Source: Pochonia chlamydosporia 170
Taxonomy: Eukaryota; Ascomycota; Sordariomycetes; Hypocreales; Clavicipitaceae
Direction of reading: 5' to 3'
DNA length: 64,000 bases
Assembly: GCF_001653235.2 (NCBI RefSeq)
Contig: NC_035790.1
Location: 7,192,001 to 7,256,000, forward strand
Below, piece after piece: positions 10,530 to 20,381 of the stretch. The position numbers were made by a program, and so were the translations under genes. Below the pieces are notes generated by a model, which was not told the origin of the DNA, searched no databases, and saw only the letters and a list, made by a program, of their open reading frames with translations. Numbering within the stretch: position 1 is the stretch's first letter; each line of letters opens with the position of its first letter.

Positions 10530-10879
10530 TTGCCTGCTTTCTCGCCGGACTCATCACCCGGTTAGATAGCCAGCTTAGGCCCACCTGGTCGAAAGCAGGC
10601 AATGTGTAAGAGAGGTCAGGATTCTTTATTCGAAACGAGGTCGTTCACTGCAGATACTGAAGCATGGGTATATTACAGTCAACGTTGCCAGCACTCTCGC
10701 CGGGGTGATTCCCCGGAGAGCCAGGCCAGGGCGCCACCTGGTTTTGAGCAGGCAATTGTTGAAGGAGGATGGAGATGGTCTTGGTTCCGTAGTTCCTTCC
10801 CATGCGTTGCTTGCTTTCTCGCCGGGGTGATCACCCGGTTAGATAGCCAGCCTTAGGCCCACTGGTCGAAAGCAGGCAA
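10530..10879. repeat. three related ~70-bp elements with inverted ends
   Basis: Elements lie at 10530-10602, about 10685-10755 and 10807-10879. The first starts TTGCCTGCTTTC and ends GAAAGCAGGCAA, a perfect 12-bp inverted pair. The third matches this with one change, and the middle one is diverged. Each has an internal near-palindrome around CCGGGGTGATCACCCGG. They could fold as hairpins and resemble very small MITEs or mobile palindromes. They are repeated in the right copy of the duplication. Confidence 0.65.
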
Positions 10880-11024
10880 TGTTAAAGAGAATAAGACTAG
10901 GGTGGGTAGACCATCAAGGGTAGAAAAGAAGATTGTCTCATCAATCCGGAGAACACGACACCTCCAAATATGATTATAGTAATAAAGAAGTCACTGACAA
11001 AAATAAGGAAGCTTAGCCCCCGAT

Positions 11025-11577
11025 GCGTAGATGTGCAGTGTCCATGTATCAGTTGGCCATCGTCCGGAGCTGGTGGCAGCGCTCCAATATTTAAGTGCGA
11101 TGTGGTTTCCGTGTCGGGTGTCGTGTGGAAATCAGGGGGTATCCATGTATCGTGGAAGTCAGCGCTAAGAAACCAGATTCGAAAACTTTGATCTGTATGA
11201 TCGATCTCTTCTATTAATATGGTTACGCGCTCTCCAATGCCAAGATCCCAGATCCCGAAACTGTGATTTACAATACAAGAACTTGACTTTTGCTCAGGAG
11301 ACGCGTAAGCCGGCTGTGGTTGGAGGGGTTGAACCATGATTTATGGTGTCTTGTGGATATCAGGAAGATCCAAGGATTACCCACGTATGTAAGTCCACGC
11401 ATTGTGGAAACAGGCGCTAAGAAAACAGAATCGAGAACTTTGATCTTGATAATGGATCTGTCCCTATTAATAGTTGCGTCGAGTGTGGAATCAACCACTA
11501 TAGTTATGCGCTCTCCAATGCCAAGATCCCGAATTCCGAATTTGCGATTTAGAATATAAGAACCTTATTTGTACATG
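11025..11577. repeat. degenerate tandem repeat, unit about 280 bp
   Basis: Two consecutive diverged units share, in the same order, a GTGGAA-xxC-AG-GCTAAGAAA block, AACTTTGATCTTGAT-like sequence, CTCTCCAATGCCAAGATCCC and GCGTAAGCCGGCTG. The last block recurs at about 11305 and 11584, giving a period of about 279 bp. I see no coding potential. Confidence 0.5.
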
Positions 11578-11611
11578 AGAAGCGTAAGCCGGCTGGGGTC
11601 GGGTTGAGCCG

Positions 11612-12761
11612 TCATTCATTGGAGAGTGAATGCTCGTCACATCCTAAGCGCCTGGGGCTGCTTGCCACCGAGCTCCAGGCAACAAGTTGAAAGGCCTGGA
11701 AAAACAGAGATGTGGTGCCAAACTACTATTGGACGGGTCCTGCAGGCGCACAGGCCACTGATGCTTCTCTGGCGCCCTACCTGCCGCCCAACCTCTTGAT
11801 AGGATCCCCAAAGATGTTGGGGCTGTGAGGGAGAGTGCCTCAGAGTATTGCTGTGTTCTGATTGGCTATGTGGCGTCTGACGAGCACTCGTGTGTTGGTT
11901 GGTGAATGTTTCAAGAAATCATCCTGATCCGTCGCTCCGTATGAGAACGCGCAATAGCCTGTTAGTTTCATGATACAGCGATCACACGAAGCCAGTGAGC
12001 TGCAGTCGGCCATCCCTTGTAACTCCCGGATCATCATGGGCCCTCAAACTATGCTGTGAGTTTGGCAGTCCCCACGATTGACTTCGGACTCAAGTACTCC
12101 AGGGGCTCATGTAGACAGGTTCATCCAGCTCTCAGGTCACTAGGGAGAGTTTGCCTCCAGTCCCCTCTTCCCCCCAGTTATTCCAACGTGCGGTCAGACT
12201 CTGGTCCAGTTACTTCATGTGGTGGCCACTGGCACTGCACGGCGCGGACAATGCACTCCCCAAGCGAGAGATTTCCATCCTGTTTCTTGAGGATGAAAGC
12301 TCGGAGCGAGGCTGTTTGCTCTGGTTGGCCGAGACATTCTTGGTGCCTGGTACGTAAGGGAGCTGCTGGGCTTTGCTTGGCTAGGCGACTTTGCATCACT
12401 GGACAGTGGATGTTGGTGGAGCCCTAAATTCAATATGGTAGACCCTCCTAACCAGTTAGAAGCTCACTGGTGGTTATGATCTGCTAGACAATCCCGCCTT
12501 CAGTATTTGAAAAAGAGCCAGAGATTGTTCAAGCTGCTGTAGCACATAGAATGCATCACGACAAATAGAATTTATCCATTGATTGTCCTGTACATGTTCA
12601 TCGATGTGGTCGTCACGCGACACAATTTGCCATCGTCAATTATTGAAATTTCTCTGTCTTGTGTTATGTTCGTGAGCTCCCCACAATGATCTACATGATG
12701 CTCCACGATCTTCATTGGCGTGCTCAAAAAGACAAAGCCGTTTATTCTCACACCCTAACCC
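11612..12761. other. about 1.1 kb without a supported gene
   Basis: A plus-strand open stretch at 12151-12357 has a protein-like composition (for example a Trp-rich WSSYFMWWP segment) but no recognisable family and no supported exon structure. Nothing else stands out. Confidence 0.3.
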
Positions 12762-13122
12762 CTACTCTTCTGCGTTAGTATCCGATGCTGATGCTACACT
12801 AGCTTGGCGTGCCATCTCTGAAGCAGTCACTTGAAGTGGTAGTGGAAAGCTATTTTCCTGTCCCTATTTGTTAGGTATCGCGCTTGTCAAGTCCCGCATC
12901 CAGAGAGGTGCATCTAACCACAACTTCCGGTGACAAAGGCCAACATTTATCCGTCGATTTAAACTCGTATATCTGGCCATTACGCCTAAGCAAAATATAC
13001 ACATCGGCTCGGTAGTCTTTGTGGACATTGAATCCGCTTTTTACGAACGTACGCCACCTTTTCCTGAAATTTTCGCTGCTTCTATCTCGTTTTCTGGGCT
13101 TACCTGATGCTACAATAGACAT
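12762..13122 (-). CDS. small MADS-box-like protein, copy 1, 99 aa
   Basis: On the minus strand, exon 1 is 13122-12919 and exon 2 is 12857-12762, with a 61-nt intron. The start was set at the Met that aligns with the second copy at 54197. An earlier in-frame ATG exists at 13191. Residues about 8-50 (KPRKRDRSSENFRKRW, then a segment ending YEF) follow the pattern of a MADS/SRF-type DNA-binding domain: basic helix, Asp-Val-Tyr strand and YEF strand. The spliced tail SFPLPLQVTASEMA is conserved in both copies and resembles the xYPLPxxxT tail of other small fungal MADS-like proteins. It is transcribed away from the large gene at 13711, with 588 bp between the starts. Probable nuclear DNA-binding protein; targets unknown. 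Confidence 0.7.
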
Positions 13123-13710
13123 TGGAGAAATTATGAACGGCAGAGTTTGTCTCGGGGGAGTAGGGGACTGGCCCAGGTCTTTATATGACAACAGGTGGCT
13201 CTAGCTGCACCGCACATGCATGAACAGCGAGCAGCGTTGACGTAAATAGGATACATCCACCTCGGAGCGTTTTTGACATACAAGGAGTCAAAACCAGACA
13301 CCCCTCCCCAGAGCAGCCCTACCACCCACACGTAAAAGAAGCCCCACTTCATCATCTCTTTGAAGCGGTTTTATGCACTTTTCCGTCATCTCTCCCGTCA
13401 GCTCGTGAGCTCCTTTCATTTAATATTTCATAATGTGACTCGTATTCATATTCAACATTTGTCTCTTCTCTGTCTCTTGTTTTCTGCGTTCTTTTGGTAT
13501 TTGTCGTAATTGGAGCATGGAGACTGAAGTCGGCGGACTTAGGGGGTGCATGAAGCGCAAGCAGCACCACATCAGCGACATTTCCAGGTGGGCCAGGTGG
13601 GCCAGGTACCCACTGTACCTGGCCAGGGGGTCGAGGGTATATATATCAGGCAGGTCCCTTTGCAACCACATCCGAAACTTAAGAAGCTGCCTGCAACCTC
13701 ATCTACCATC
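13123..13710. promoter_or_regulatory. bidirectional upstream region of the MADS-like/large-protein pair, copy 1
   Basis: The interval lies between divergent starts at 13122 and 13711. A TATATATA run at about 13638-13646 sits about 70 bp before the large gene. Just upstream, about 13584-13630, is a cluster of CCAGGTGGG repeats. It contains a dyad, CCAGGTAC and GTACCTGG, at about 13602-13622. This could be an operator, perhaps for the neighbouring MADS-like protein; that is inference. Confidence 0.45.
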
Positions 13711-15351
13711 ATGTCCGACGAATTCGCAGAATTATTGAAGCAGAAACTGTCCGAATGCACAGATGTTACCAGGGTTCAAACTTTTCACCTGCGCACACAA
13801 ACTATACTTAGATAAATCACTAATTTGGTTACAGCTTGTCGATTGCGTTTGGAACGATAACCGATGTCGGACTTTACTGATGCGAAAAATCCAGTCGACC
13901 CCCGAGGCAGGAAGCCCTGACACTTCGGTGCCAACGTCCTCCGTTTCATTACACGCCGCGATGCCAGGAGCTGAAGTGCCTGACAAACGTGACGTGTCTG
14001 TTGGCACTGATTTTTGTTCGCAGAGTGACACCGATTCGCCGTGCGCACATGCCAACTCCCCGATGTTTATTCGCAGTGATGCTGCTACAACAGCCGACCT
14101 GAGTTTGGCCGACGCTGCGTTACACATCCGTTGCCAGACACCTGACGAGAACGCTTCGCCATCGTACCCATCGCCATCGCCCACACCTGGCCCTCCACGT
14201 AGACACCGCCGCCCCGAGATTGAAGACAGCTCTGCCTCGTACGATATTCCATCACGTAAGCGCCGACGAGTGAATAAAAAAGAGAGCGAAAAAAAAAAGG
14301 GCTCGTCGGTGGAAGTCTCTCAGTCCTCTTCCTCAAGCTCTCCACGTAAATTTCGAGGCCCAGGGAAAAAGAAGAAGGCAATAGTACCATATTTTGAAGA
14401 ACCAAAATTTCTCAACGTAAAGGAACCACTCCGACTTCAGGTCTCTGAATATACTGAGCTGAATGGTATCCAAGATGCTCTCAGGCTTGTTGAAGCTTTT
14501 GAATGTCAAACTGTCGAAGGAGTACAGCCTGAACCTTCAGCTTCCCTGGTCCGGAAACTGAAATGCCGTTTAGATGAGTGTGACAAGTTAGAGGAAAGGG
14601 GCCATAGCTTGGCTGTCAGAGCGCAGGTTGAGCGTTATTTTAATATGATACAGGTAATTGCGGAATTATTTCGCCGGAAAAAAGAGAAAGCGGAAGGAGA
14701 GACAGATGATGACATTGTGAGAGAGTTCAAAAAAGAGCTTTTTCCTGAACAGACCCCTCAGCAAGCGCAGTCATCGTGGGACTATTTCTACCGAGTAGGG
14801 AAAGTCTTGTTTGAGGCAGTACAACGATACGGCTACGGTGTCCTTGTATTCCCGCTCTATGGTGTGACCAAGAAAAGGTTTGTGCATTTGTTTGCATACC
14901 AAAGTCGGGACTAATGGGTGCATATAGCTTGCATGAGCTAGGTCACAAATATATTGGTGAATTTCTCGACTACATAGACAGGTGTCAGCCTGCACTAGAG
15001 GCGAGGATTCGCAATATATCCTACATTTTGCCAAGGTTGATGACCTGGGGCTTGCCGGCTGGAACGCTACAGGTCGAGAAAGTCCAGTTCGAAGAGCTGT
15101 CTGAGCTTGATCGGGCGAATGCTTTCAATTGCTGTTTCCCATTGCCTGCAGGTGTTAGTAGTGCGGAATTGCAGGTACCAAATATCGGCGTAGGGATCCC
15201 GTCCTGGCCGGAGCAGCCCAGCGCTCAGGATGTGGTACAAGAGGAGAGCAAGGATGACGAACAGGATGGCGAAACATCACAGCTGAGCTGGGGGGGCATG
15301 CCTCTCGAGGATGTTGGGATCTACGGCTTTGATCGAATTCCTGATTGTTAG
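13711..15351 (+). CDS. unrecognised nuclear-type protein paired with the MADS-like gene, copy 1, 509 aa
   Basis: Exons are 13711-13773, 13835-14877 and 14928-15351, with introns of 61 and 50 nt. Both intron positions and phases are the same in the copy at 54797. I do not recognise the family. The N-terminus (MSDEFAELLKQKL) is helical. Residues about 25-160 are Ser/Pro/Thr-rich and include SYPSPSPTP. A strong bipartite-like nuclear signal (RKRRRVNKK and RGPGKKKK, about 161-202) flanks a poly-Ser stretch. The C-terminal half (about 215-509) is the conserved part. It holds an EPLR-x-QVSEYTE block, a VLVFPLYGVTKKS block spanning intron 2, a CQPALEARIRN-x-SYILPRLM block and a late CCFPLPAGV block. 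These are shared with copy 2 despite clear divergence, which suggests selection on the protein. No catalytic motif is visible. Confidence 0.7.
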
Positions 15352-16776
15352 ATTCCGGACCGAAGGAGTTTCTAGCATTGTTTCACGCCAGAGCACGCAG
15401 GACGTGCTCTGGATTATTAAGTGGGAGGCGTTGGTAGAAAAGGAACTTCGTCAGTCTTGCTTTGTTTGCTTTATTAATTTTTTTTTTCGTAAGTATACAG
15501 TACAGTACGCCAAACTCAAATATCTCAATTTTAATTGCCAACTCCTTATTACCAGCTTGTTGCAGGGCGAACAGTACTCTAGTGACTGGTCGACGTTTTC
15601 GGCACCCTACATGCTGATCGATTTCCTGGGTTAAGGTACTTGGAGCTTAGATTGCGGGTAGTAGAATTAAGGCAATAGACTCCAGAGACTACGTTGATGT
15701 GCGTAAACCTAGTTCTTGCACCTGGCCATGCCTCGCGGAACGATCGCATCAGGTGAACTAATTCTCAAGAATGCAGCGATGCGAGACAAGCTGGCGCAGC
15801 AGCACGGCTCTCATTTTCGAGACGGAGGCAGCAGGCGCTCTCGCCGACTTCCCATGTGTTGCAATGCGAAGATCGCAGATAAAAAATCCGAGAGTTAAGA
15901 CCGTAGCTCCATGCTTCCAGATTGTGGATTTCAGCACCCGAAGCCAAGAATGAGGATCCCAGATTGAAGCATCTAATCCTAGAAGTAGGCCTGCAGGCAC
16001 TAATTATAGTGCCCCCAATGGAACCTGGTAACATTCATTGAAACTGGCAGAGTCATATACAGGGCTGCAAATCAATGAAGTCTTCTATTTATACTCCACG
16101 GAGCAATGCAGCCTTGAGCGCTTATTCAAGCCAGGGTCCCCCGAAGAAAGTCTTGCGTAGGGGGAGGGAGAGATTGGTTGGCGAATAGTAGCACAGCTGG
16201 CCATTCTAACTAGTTAGAAGGTTACGTCTACCAAATTTGCGCTGGTGTGTAGTTGGCCTATGCTGATCCATGCTTGCGCAAGTAGAATTTATTTCATAGC
16301 TTGCGAATTAAGGCTCGTTCCTCCTTCGAAAATTCCATTGATAATCCTTGCACGGATATTCAAATGGATGGAATCACCTTTTTATTCATCAAGCTTTCAA
16401 AAAGTAAATTTGTCGCCTTCGGTCGGCTACCCTGCAGTGAAGTTGTCACTCACCGTTGATGTTGTGGGGTACTCACTCGTAGGGAACAGAAGTTGTGATT
16501 TTGTTTTGGCACAACAACGTAAAAAACCGAACCTTGATTGGATAGATTGACGCTCAATTTTTCACTTGTAAAATTATGTATTGGAAAAATATTTACTGGC
16601 ATTGATGCTCTTGGGTGTTGACTTCTGAAGTAGTGGCGACCGAAGTGCGGGTATTTGGGTGTCTGTGAGGGAGCTCTTAGCCTTTGGTCCCCGGAGCGTG
16701 TGCATAATAAGTATATAAAGTGTTCAGTGTCGCCTCATTTCCATTTTTTCTCTTCTCCCACTCATTTCCATTAAAT
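15352..16776. other. non-coding part of the duplicated unit
   Basis: No supported gene lies between the large gene and the ferric-reductase start. The stretch is repeated at 18964-20381. Small open frames here are not preserved as proteins between the copies. A TATATAAAG at about 16711-16719 matches the TATA box of the intact reductase gene. Confidence 0.5.
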
Positions 16777-16918
16777 ATGGAAACAACATTGATATACGCG
16801 GTTGGGTCTGGGGCCCTATTCGGCCTCTGTCTTCTTCGCCTTCCTCTCTACTACTTTGTCCGGCTTGCCTGCCCGCTACTTTTGGAGCTTCCGCGCCTCG
16901 CACCAATCAATGCCATAG
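16777..16918 (+). CDS. 5' end of a ferric-reductase-like gene, cut by the assembly gap
   Basis: The first 47 codons are identical in protein sequence to the start of the intact gene at 20382, then sequence is lost in the N run. Whether the gene continues inside the gap, or the duplication ends here, cannot be decided from this assembly. Confidence 0.75.
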
Positions 16919-17018
16919 NNNNNNNNNNNNNNNNNNNNNNNNNNNNNNNNNNNNNNNNNNNNNNNNNNNNNNNNNNNNNNNNNNNNNNNNNNNNNNNNNN
17001 NNNNNNNNNNNNNNNNNN
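16919..17018. other. assembly gap, exactly 100 N
   Basis: A run of exactly 100 N, the conventional placeholder for a gap of unknown length, sits on the junction between the two copies of the segmental duplication. Confidence 0.98.
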
Positions 17019-17367
17019 ACAAACACAATGAAACAAACACAAAGAGACAAACACAAACAAAGAAACAAATACACACAAACAGCCCTAGAATGATGTCATG
17101 CTGCATTTATCGGCTCCTACTACAGGAGGCTGGGCAATCGTTGCGCCACGGACAGCGTTGAAGGCACTCATATCGTGCCAGCTCTGTCACTCACTAGAGC
17201 CAAGCCGAGTGTGGAAGCATTTATTGGGATGGAGCATTGAGAGATAGTACACAAAGCTTGAGTACTGCTTTCAAAGGAAAATGAATGGTTCGGTATGGGT
17301 ATACCTATGTTTTGATGTCTGCTGTAACTGGCCTCAATTCAGTAGAGTATCTCAACCTCTCCTACTT

Positions 17368-17717
17368 TTGCCTGCTTTCTCGCCGGACTCATCACCCGGT
17401 TAGATAGCCAACTTGGGCCCACCTGGTCGAAAGCAGGCAATGTGTGGGAGAGGTCAGGATTCTTTATTCGAAACGAGGTCGTTCACTGCAGATATTGAAG
17501 CATGGGTATATTACAGTCAACGTTGCCAGCACTCTCGCCGGGGTGATTCCCCGGAGAGCCAGGCCAGGGCGCCACCTGGTTTTGAGCAGGCAATTGTTGA
17601 AGGAGGATGGAGATGGTCTTGGTTCCGTAGTTCCTTCTCATGCGTTGCTTGCTTTCTCGCCGGGGTGATCACCCGGTTAGATAGCCAGCCTTAGGCCCAC
17701 TGGTCGAAAGCAGGCAA
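17368..17717. repeat. second set of the three ~70-bp inverted-end elements
   Basis: These are duplicates of the elements at 10530-10879. The outer ones lie at 17368-17440 and 17645-17717, each with TTGCCTGCTTTC-like and GAAAGCAGGCAA ends. Confidence 0.6.
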
Positions 17718-18452
17718 TGTTAAAGAGAATAAGACTAGGGTGGGTAGACCATCAAGGGTAGAAAAGAAGATTGTCTCATCAATCCGGAGAACACGACACC
17801 TCCAAATATGATTATAGTAATAAAGAAGTCACTGACAAAAATAAGGAAGCTTAGCCCCCGATGCGTAGATGTGCAGTGTCCATGTATCAGTTGGCCATCG
17901 TCCGGAGCTGGTGGCAGCGCTCCAATATTTTGAAGTTTGCATGTGGTTTCCGTGTCGGGTGTCGTGTGGAAATCAGGGGGTATCCATGTATCGTGGAAGT
18001 CAGGGCTAAGAAACTAGATTCGAAAACTTTGATCTGTATGATCGATCTCTTCTATTAATATGATTACGCGCTCTCCAATGCCAAGATCCCAGATCTCGAA
18101 ACTGTGATTTACAATACAAGAACTTGACTTTTGCTCAGGAGACGCGTAAGCCGGCTGTGGTTGGAGGGGTTGAACCATGATTTATGGTGTCTTGTGGATA
18201 TCAGGAAGATCCAAGGATTATCCACGTACGTAAGTCCACGCATCCTGGAAACAGGGCTAAGAAAACACGATTCGAGAACTTCGATCTTGATAATGGATTT
18301 CCTGTCTCTCATTAGATTAGTTTTGCTGAGGCGATCATTATAGACAGTCAATTCCTCCCAGGCTTGTGTAAATCACCACCAGTCTTAGGAGCCCCTGCTT
18401 TGGCCAAGATCACGAATGGGTACATTTTCCCGGGAATCGGGTTAGTGGGGTG

Positions 18453-18963
18453 TCCTTGTATTCCCGCTCTATGGTGTGACCAAGAAAAGGTTTGTGCATT
18501 TGTTTGCATACCGACTTCGGGACTAATGGGTACATATAGCTTGCATGAGCTAGGTCATAAATATATTGGTGACTTTCTTGACTACATAGGCAGGTGTCAG
18601 CCTGCACTAGAGGCGAGAATTCGCAATATATCCTACATTTTGCCAAGGTTGATGACCTGGGGCTTGCCGGCTGGTACACTGCAGGTCGAGAAAGTCCAGT
18701 TCGAAGAGCTGTCTGAGCCTGATCGGGCGAATGCTTTCAATTGCTGTTTCCCGTTGCCTGCAGGTGTCAGTAGTGCGGAATTGCAGGTACCAAATATCGG
18801 CGTAGGGATCCCGTCCTGGCCGGAGCAGCCCAGCGCCCAGGATGTGGTACAAGAGGAGAGCAAGGATGACGAACAGGATGGCGAAACATCACAGCTGAGC
18901 TGGGGGGGCATGCCTCTCGAGGATGTTGGGATCTACGGTTTTGATCGAAATCCTGATTGTTAG
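18453..18963 (+). pseudogene. 3' fragment of the large MADS-partner gene (third copy)
   Basis: The fragment matches the end of exon 2, all of intron 2 and all of exon 3 of the gene at 13711 (about 14846-15351). The breakpoint is just inside the VLVFPLYGVTKK block. Exon 3 remains open to the same stop codon, with a few substitutions, and the intron-2 splice sites are preserved. The N-terminal two thirds, the promoter and the MADS-like partner are absent, so it is not expected to make a functional protein. Confidence 0.8.
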
Positions 18964-19080
18964 ATTCCGGACCGAAGGAGTTTCCAGCAATGTTTCACGC
19001 CAGAGCATGCAGGACGTGCTCTGGATTATTAATTGGGAGGCGTTGGTAGAAGGAACTTCGTTAGTCTTGCTTTGTTTGCT

Positions 19081-19161
<81 letters not shown>

Positions 19162-19171
19162 TTTTTTTTTT
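19081..19171 (+). repeat. (TTG)n microsatellite followed by a T tract
   Basis: About 26 TTG units are followed by about 12 T. The left copy has only a short T-rich stretch at the corresponding place (about 15470-15490), so the array grew in, or was lost from, one copy after the duplication. Confidence 0.9.
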
Positions 19172-20316
19172 CCGCAAGTATACAGTACAGTACACCAAAC
19201 ACAAATATCTCAATGTCAATTGCCAACTCCTTATTACCAGCTTGTTGCAGGGCGAACAGTACTCTGGTGAATGATGACTGGTCGAGGTATTTCAGCATCC
19301 TACAGGCTGATCAATTTCCTGGGTTGAGGTACTTGGAGCTTAGATGGCGGGCGATGCGAGACAAGCTGGCGCAGCAGTACGGCTCTCATTTTCGAGATGG
19401 AGGCAGCAGGCGCTCTCGCCGACTTCCCATGTGTTGCAATGCGAAGATCGCAGATAAAAAAATCCGAGAGTTAAGACCGTATCTCCATACTTCCAGATTG
19501 TGGATTTCAGCACCCGAAGCCAAGAATGAGGATCCCAGATTGAAGCATCTAATCCTAGAAGTTGGCCTGCAGGCACTAAATATGGTGCCCCCAATGGAAC
19601 CGGGTAACATTCATTGAAACTGGCAGAGTCATATTAATACAGGGCTGCAAATCAATGAAGTGTTCTATTTATACTCCATGGAGCAATGCAGCCCTGAGCG
19701 CTTATTCAAGCCAGGGTCCCACGAAGAAAGTCTTGCGTAGGGGGAGAGAGAGATTGGTTGGCGAATAGTAGCACAGCTGGCCATTCTAACTAGTTAGAAG
19801 GTTACGTCTACCAAATTTGCGCTGCATGCACTGGCCCTCACCCAGCTGGTGTGTAGTGGGCCTATGCCTGTCCGTGCTTGCGCAAGTAGAATAAATTTCC
19901 TAGCTTGTGAGTTAAGGCTCGTTCCTCCTTCGAAAATTTCATTGATAATCCTTGCACGGATATTCAAGTGGATGGAATCACCTTTTTATTCATCAAGCTT
20001 TCAAAAAGTAAATTTGTCGCCTTCGGTCGGCTACGCTGCAGTGAAGTTGTCACTCTCAGTTGATATTGTAGGGTTCTCACTCGTAGGGAACAGAAGTTGT
20101 GATTTTGTTTTGGTACACTAACGTAAAAAACCGAACATTAATTGGATAGATTGACGCTCCATTTTTCACTTGTAAAATTATGTATTGGAAAAATATTTAC
20201 TGGCATGGATGCTCTTGGGTGTTGACTTCTGAAGTAGTGGCGACCGAAATGCGGGTATTTGGGGTGCCTGTGAGGGAGCTCTTAGCCTTTGGTCCCCGGA
20301 GCGTGTGCACAACAAG

Positions 20317-20324
20317 TATATAAA
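20317..20324 (+). promoter_or_regulatory. TATA box of the ferric-reductase gene
   Basis: TATATAAA lies about 60 bp before the ATG at 20382 and is preserved at the same spacing in the left copy (about 16711). Confidence 0.6.
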
Positions 20325-20381
20325 GTGTTCAGTGTCGCCTCATTTCCATTTTTTCTCTTTTCCCACTCATTTCCATTAAAT

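Larger units (their letters stand above)
10175..16918 (+). repeat. segmental duplication, left copy
   Basis: This 6.7-kb unit is repeated in direct orientation after the N gap (17019 onward). The matches are 10175 to about 11480 with 17019 to about 18305, and about 14846-16918 with about 18453-20523. The copies differ by scattered substitutions and indels at a level of a few percent. About 3.4 kb in the middle (about 11480-14845) is present only here. This copy also has a roughly 125-bp segment at about 15655-15775 missing from the right copy. Its end, the first 142 bp of a ferric-reductase gene, runs into the N gap. Confidence 0.85.

Noticed and set aside
13711..15351. The large MADS-partner gene as a transposase
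   Set aside because: No catalytic acidic motif, inverted ends or target duplications are visible around any of its copies.
16245..16550. Open frame repeated at 19849-20121
   Set aside because: The copies are similar only because the DNA is duplicated. The frames end differently, show no family character and lie in the reductase upstream region.
19029..19300. Open frames made largely of repeated Leu, Cys or Asn
   Set aside because: They are translations of the (TTG)n microsatellite, not genes.
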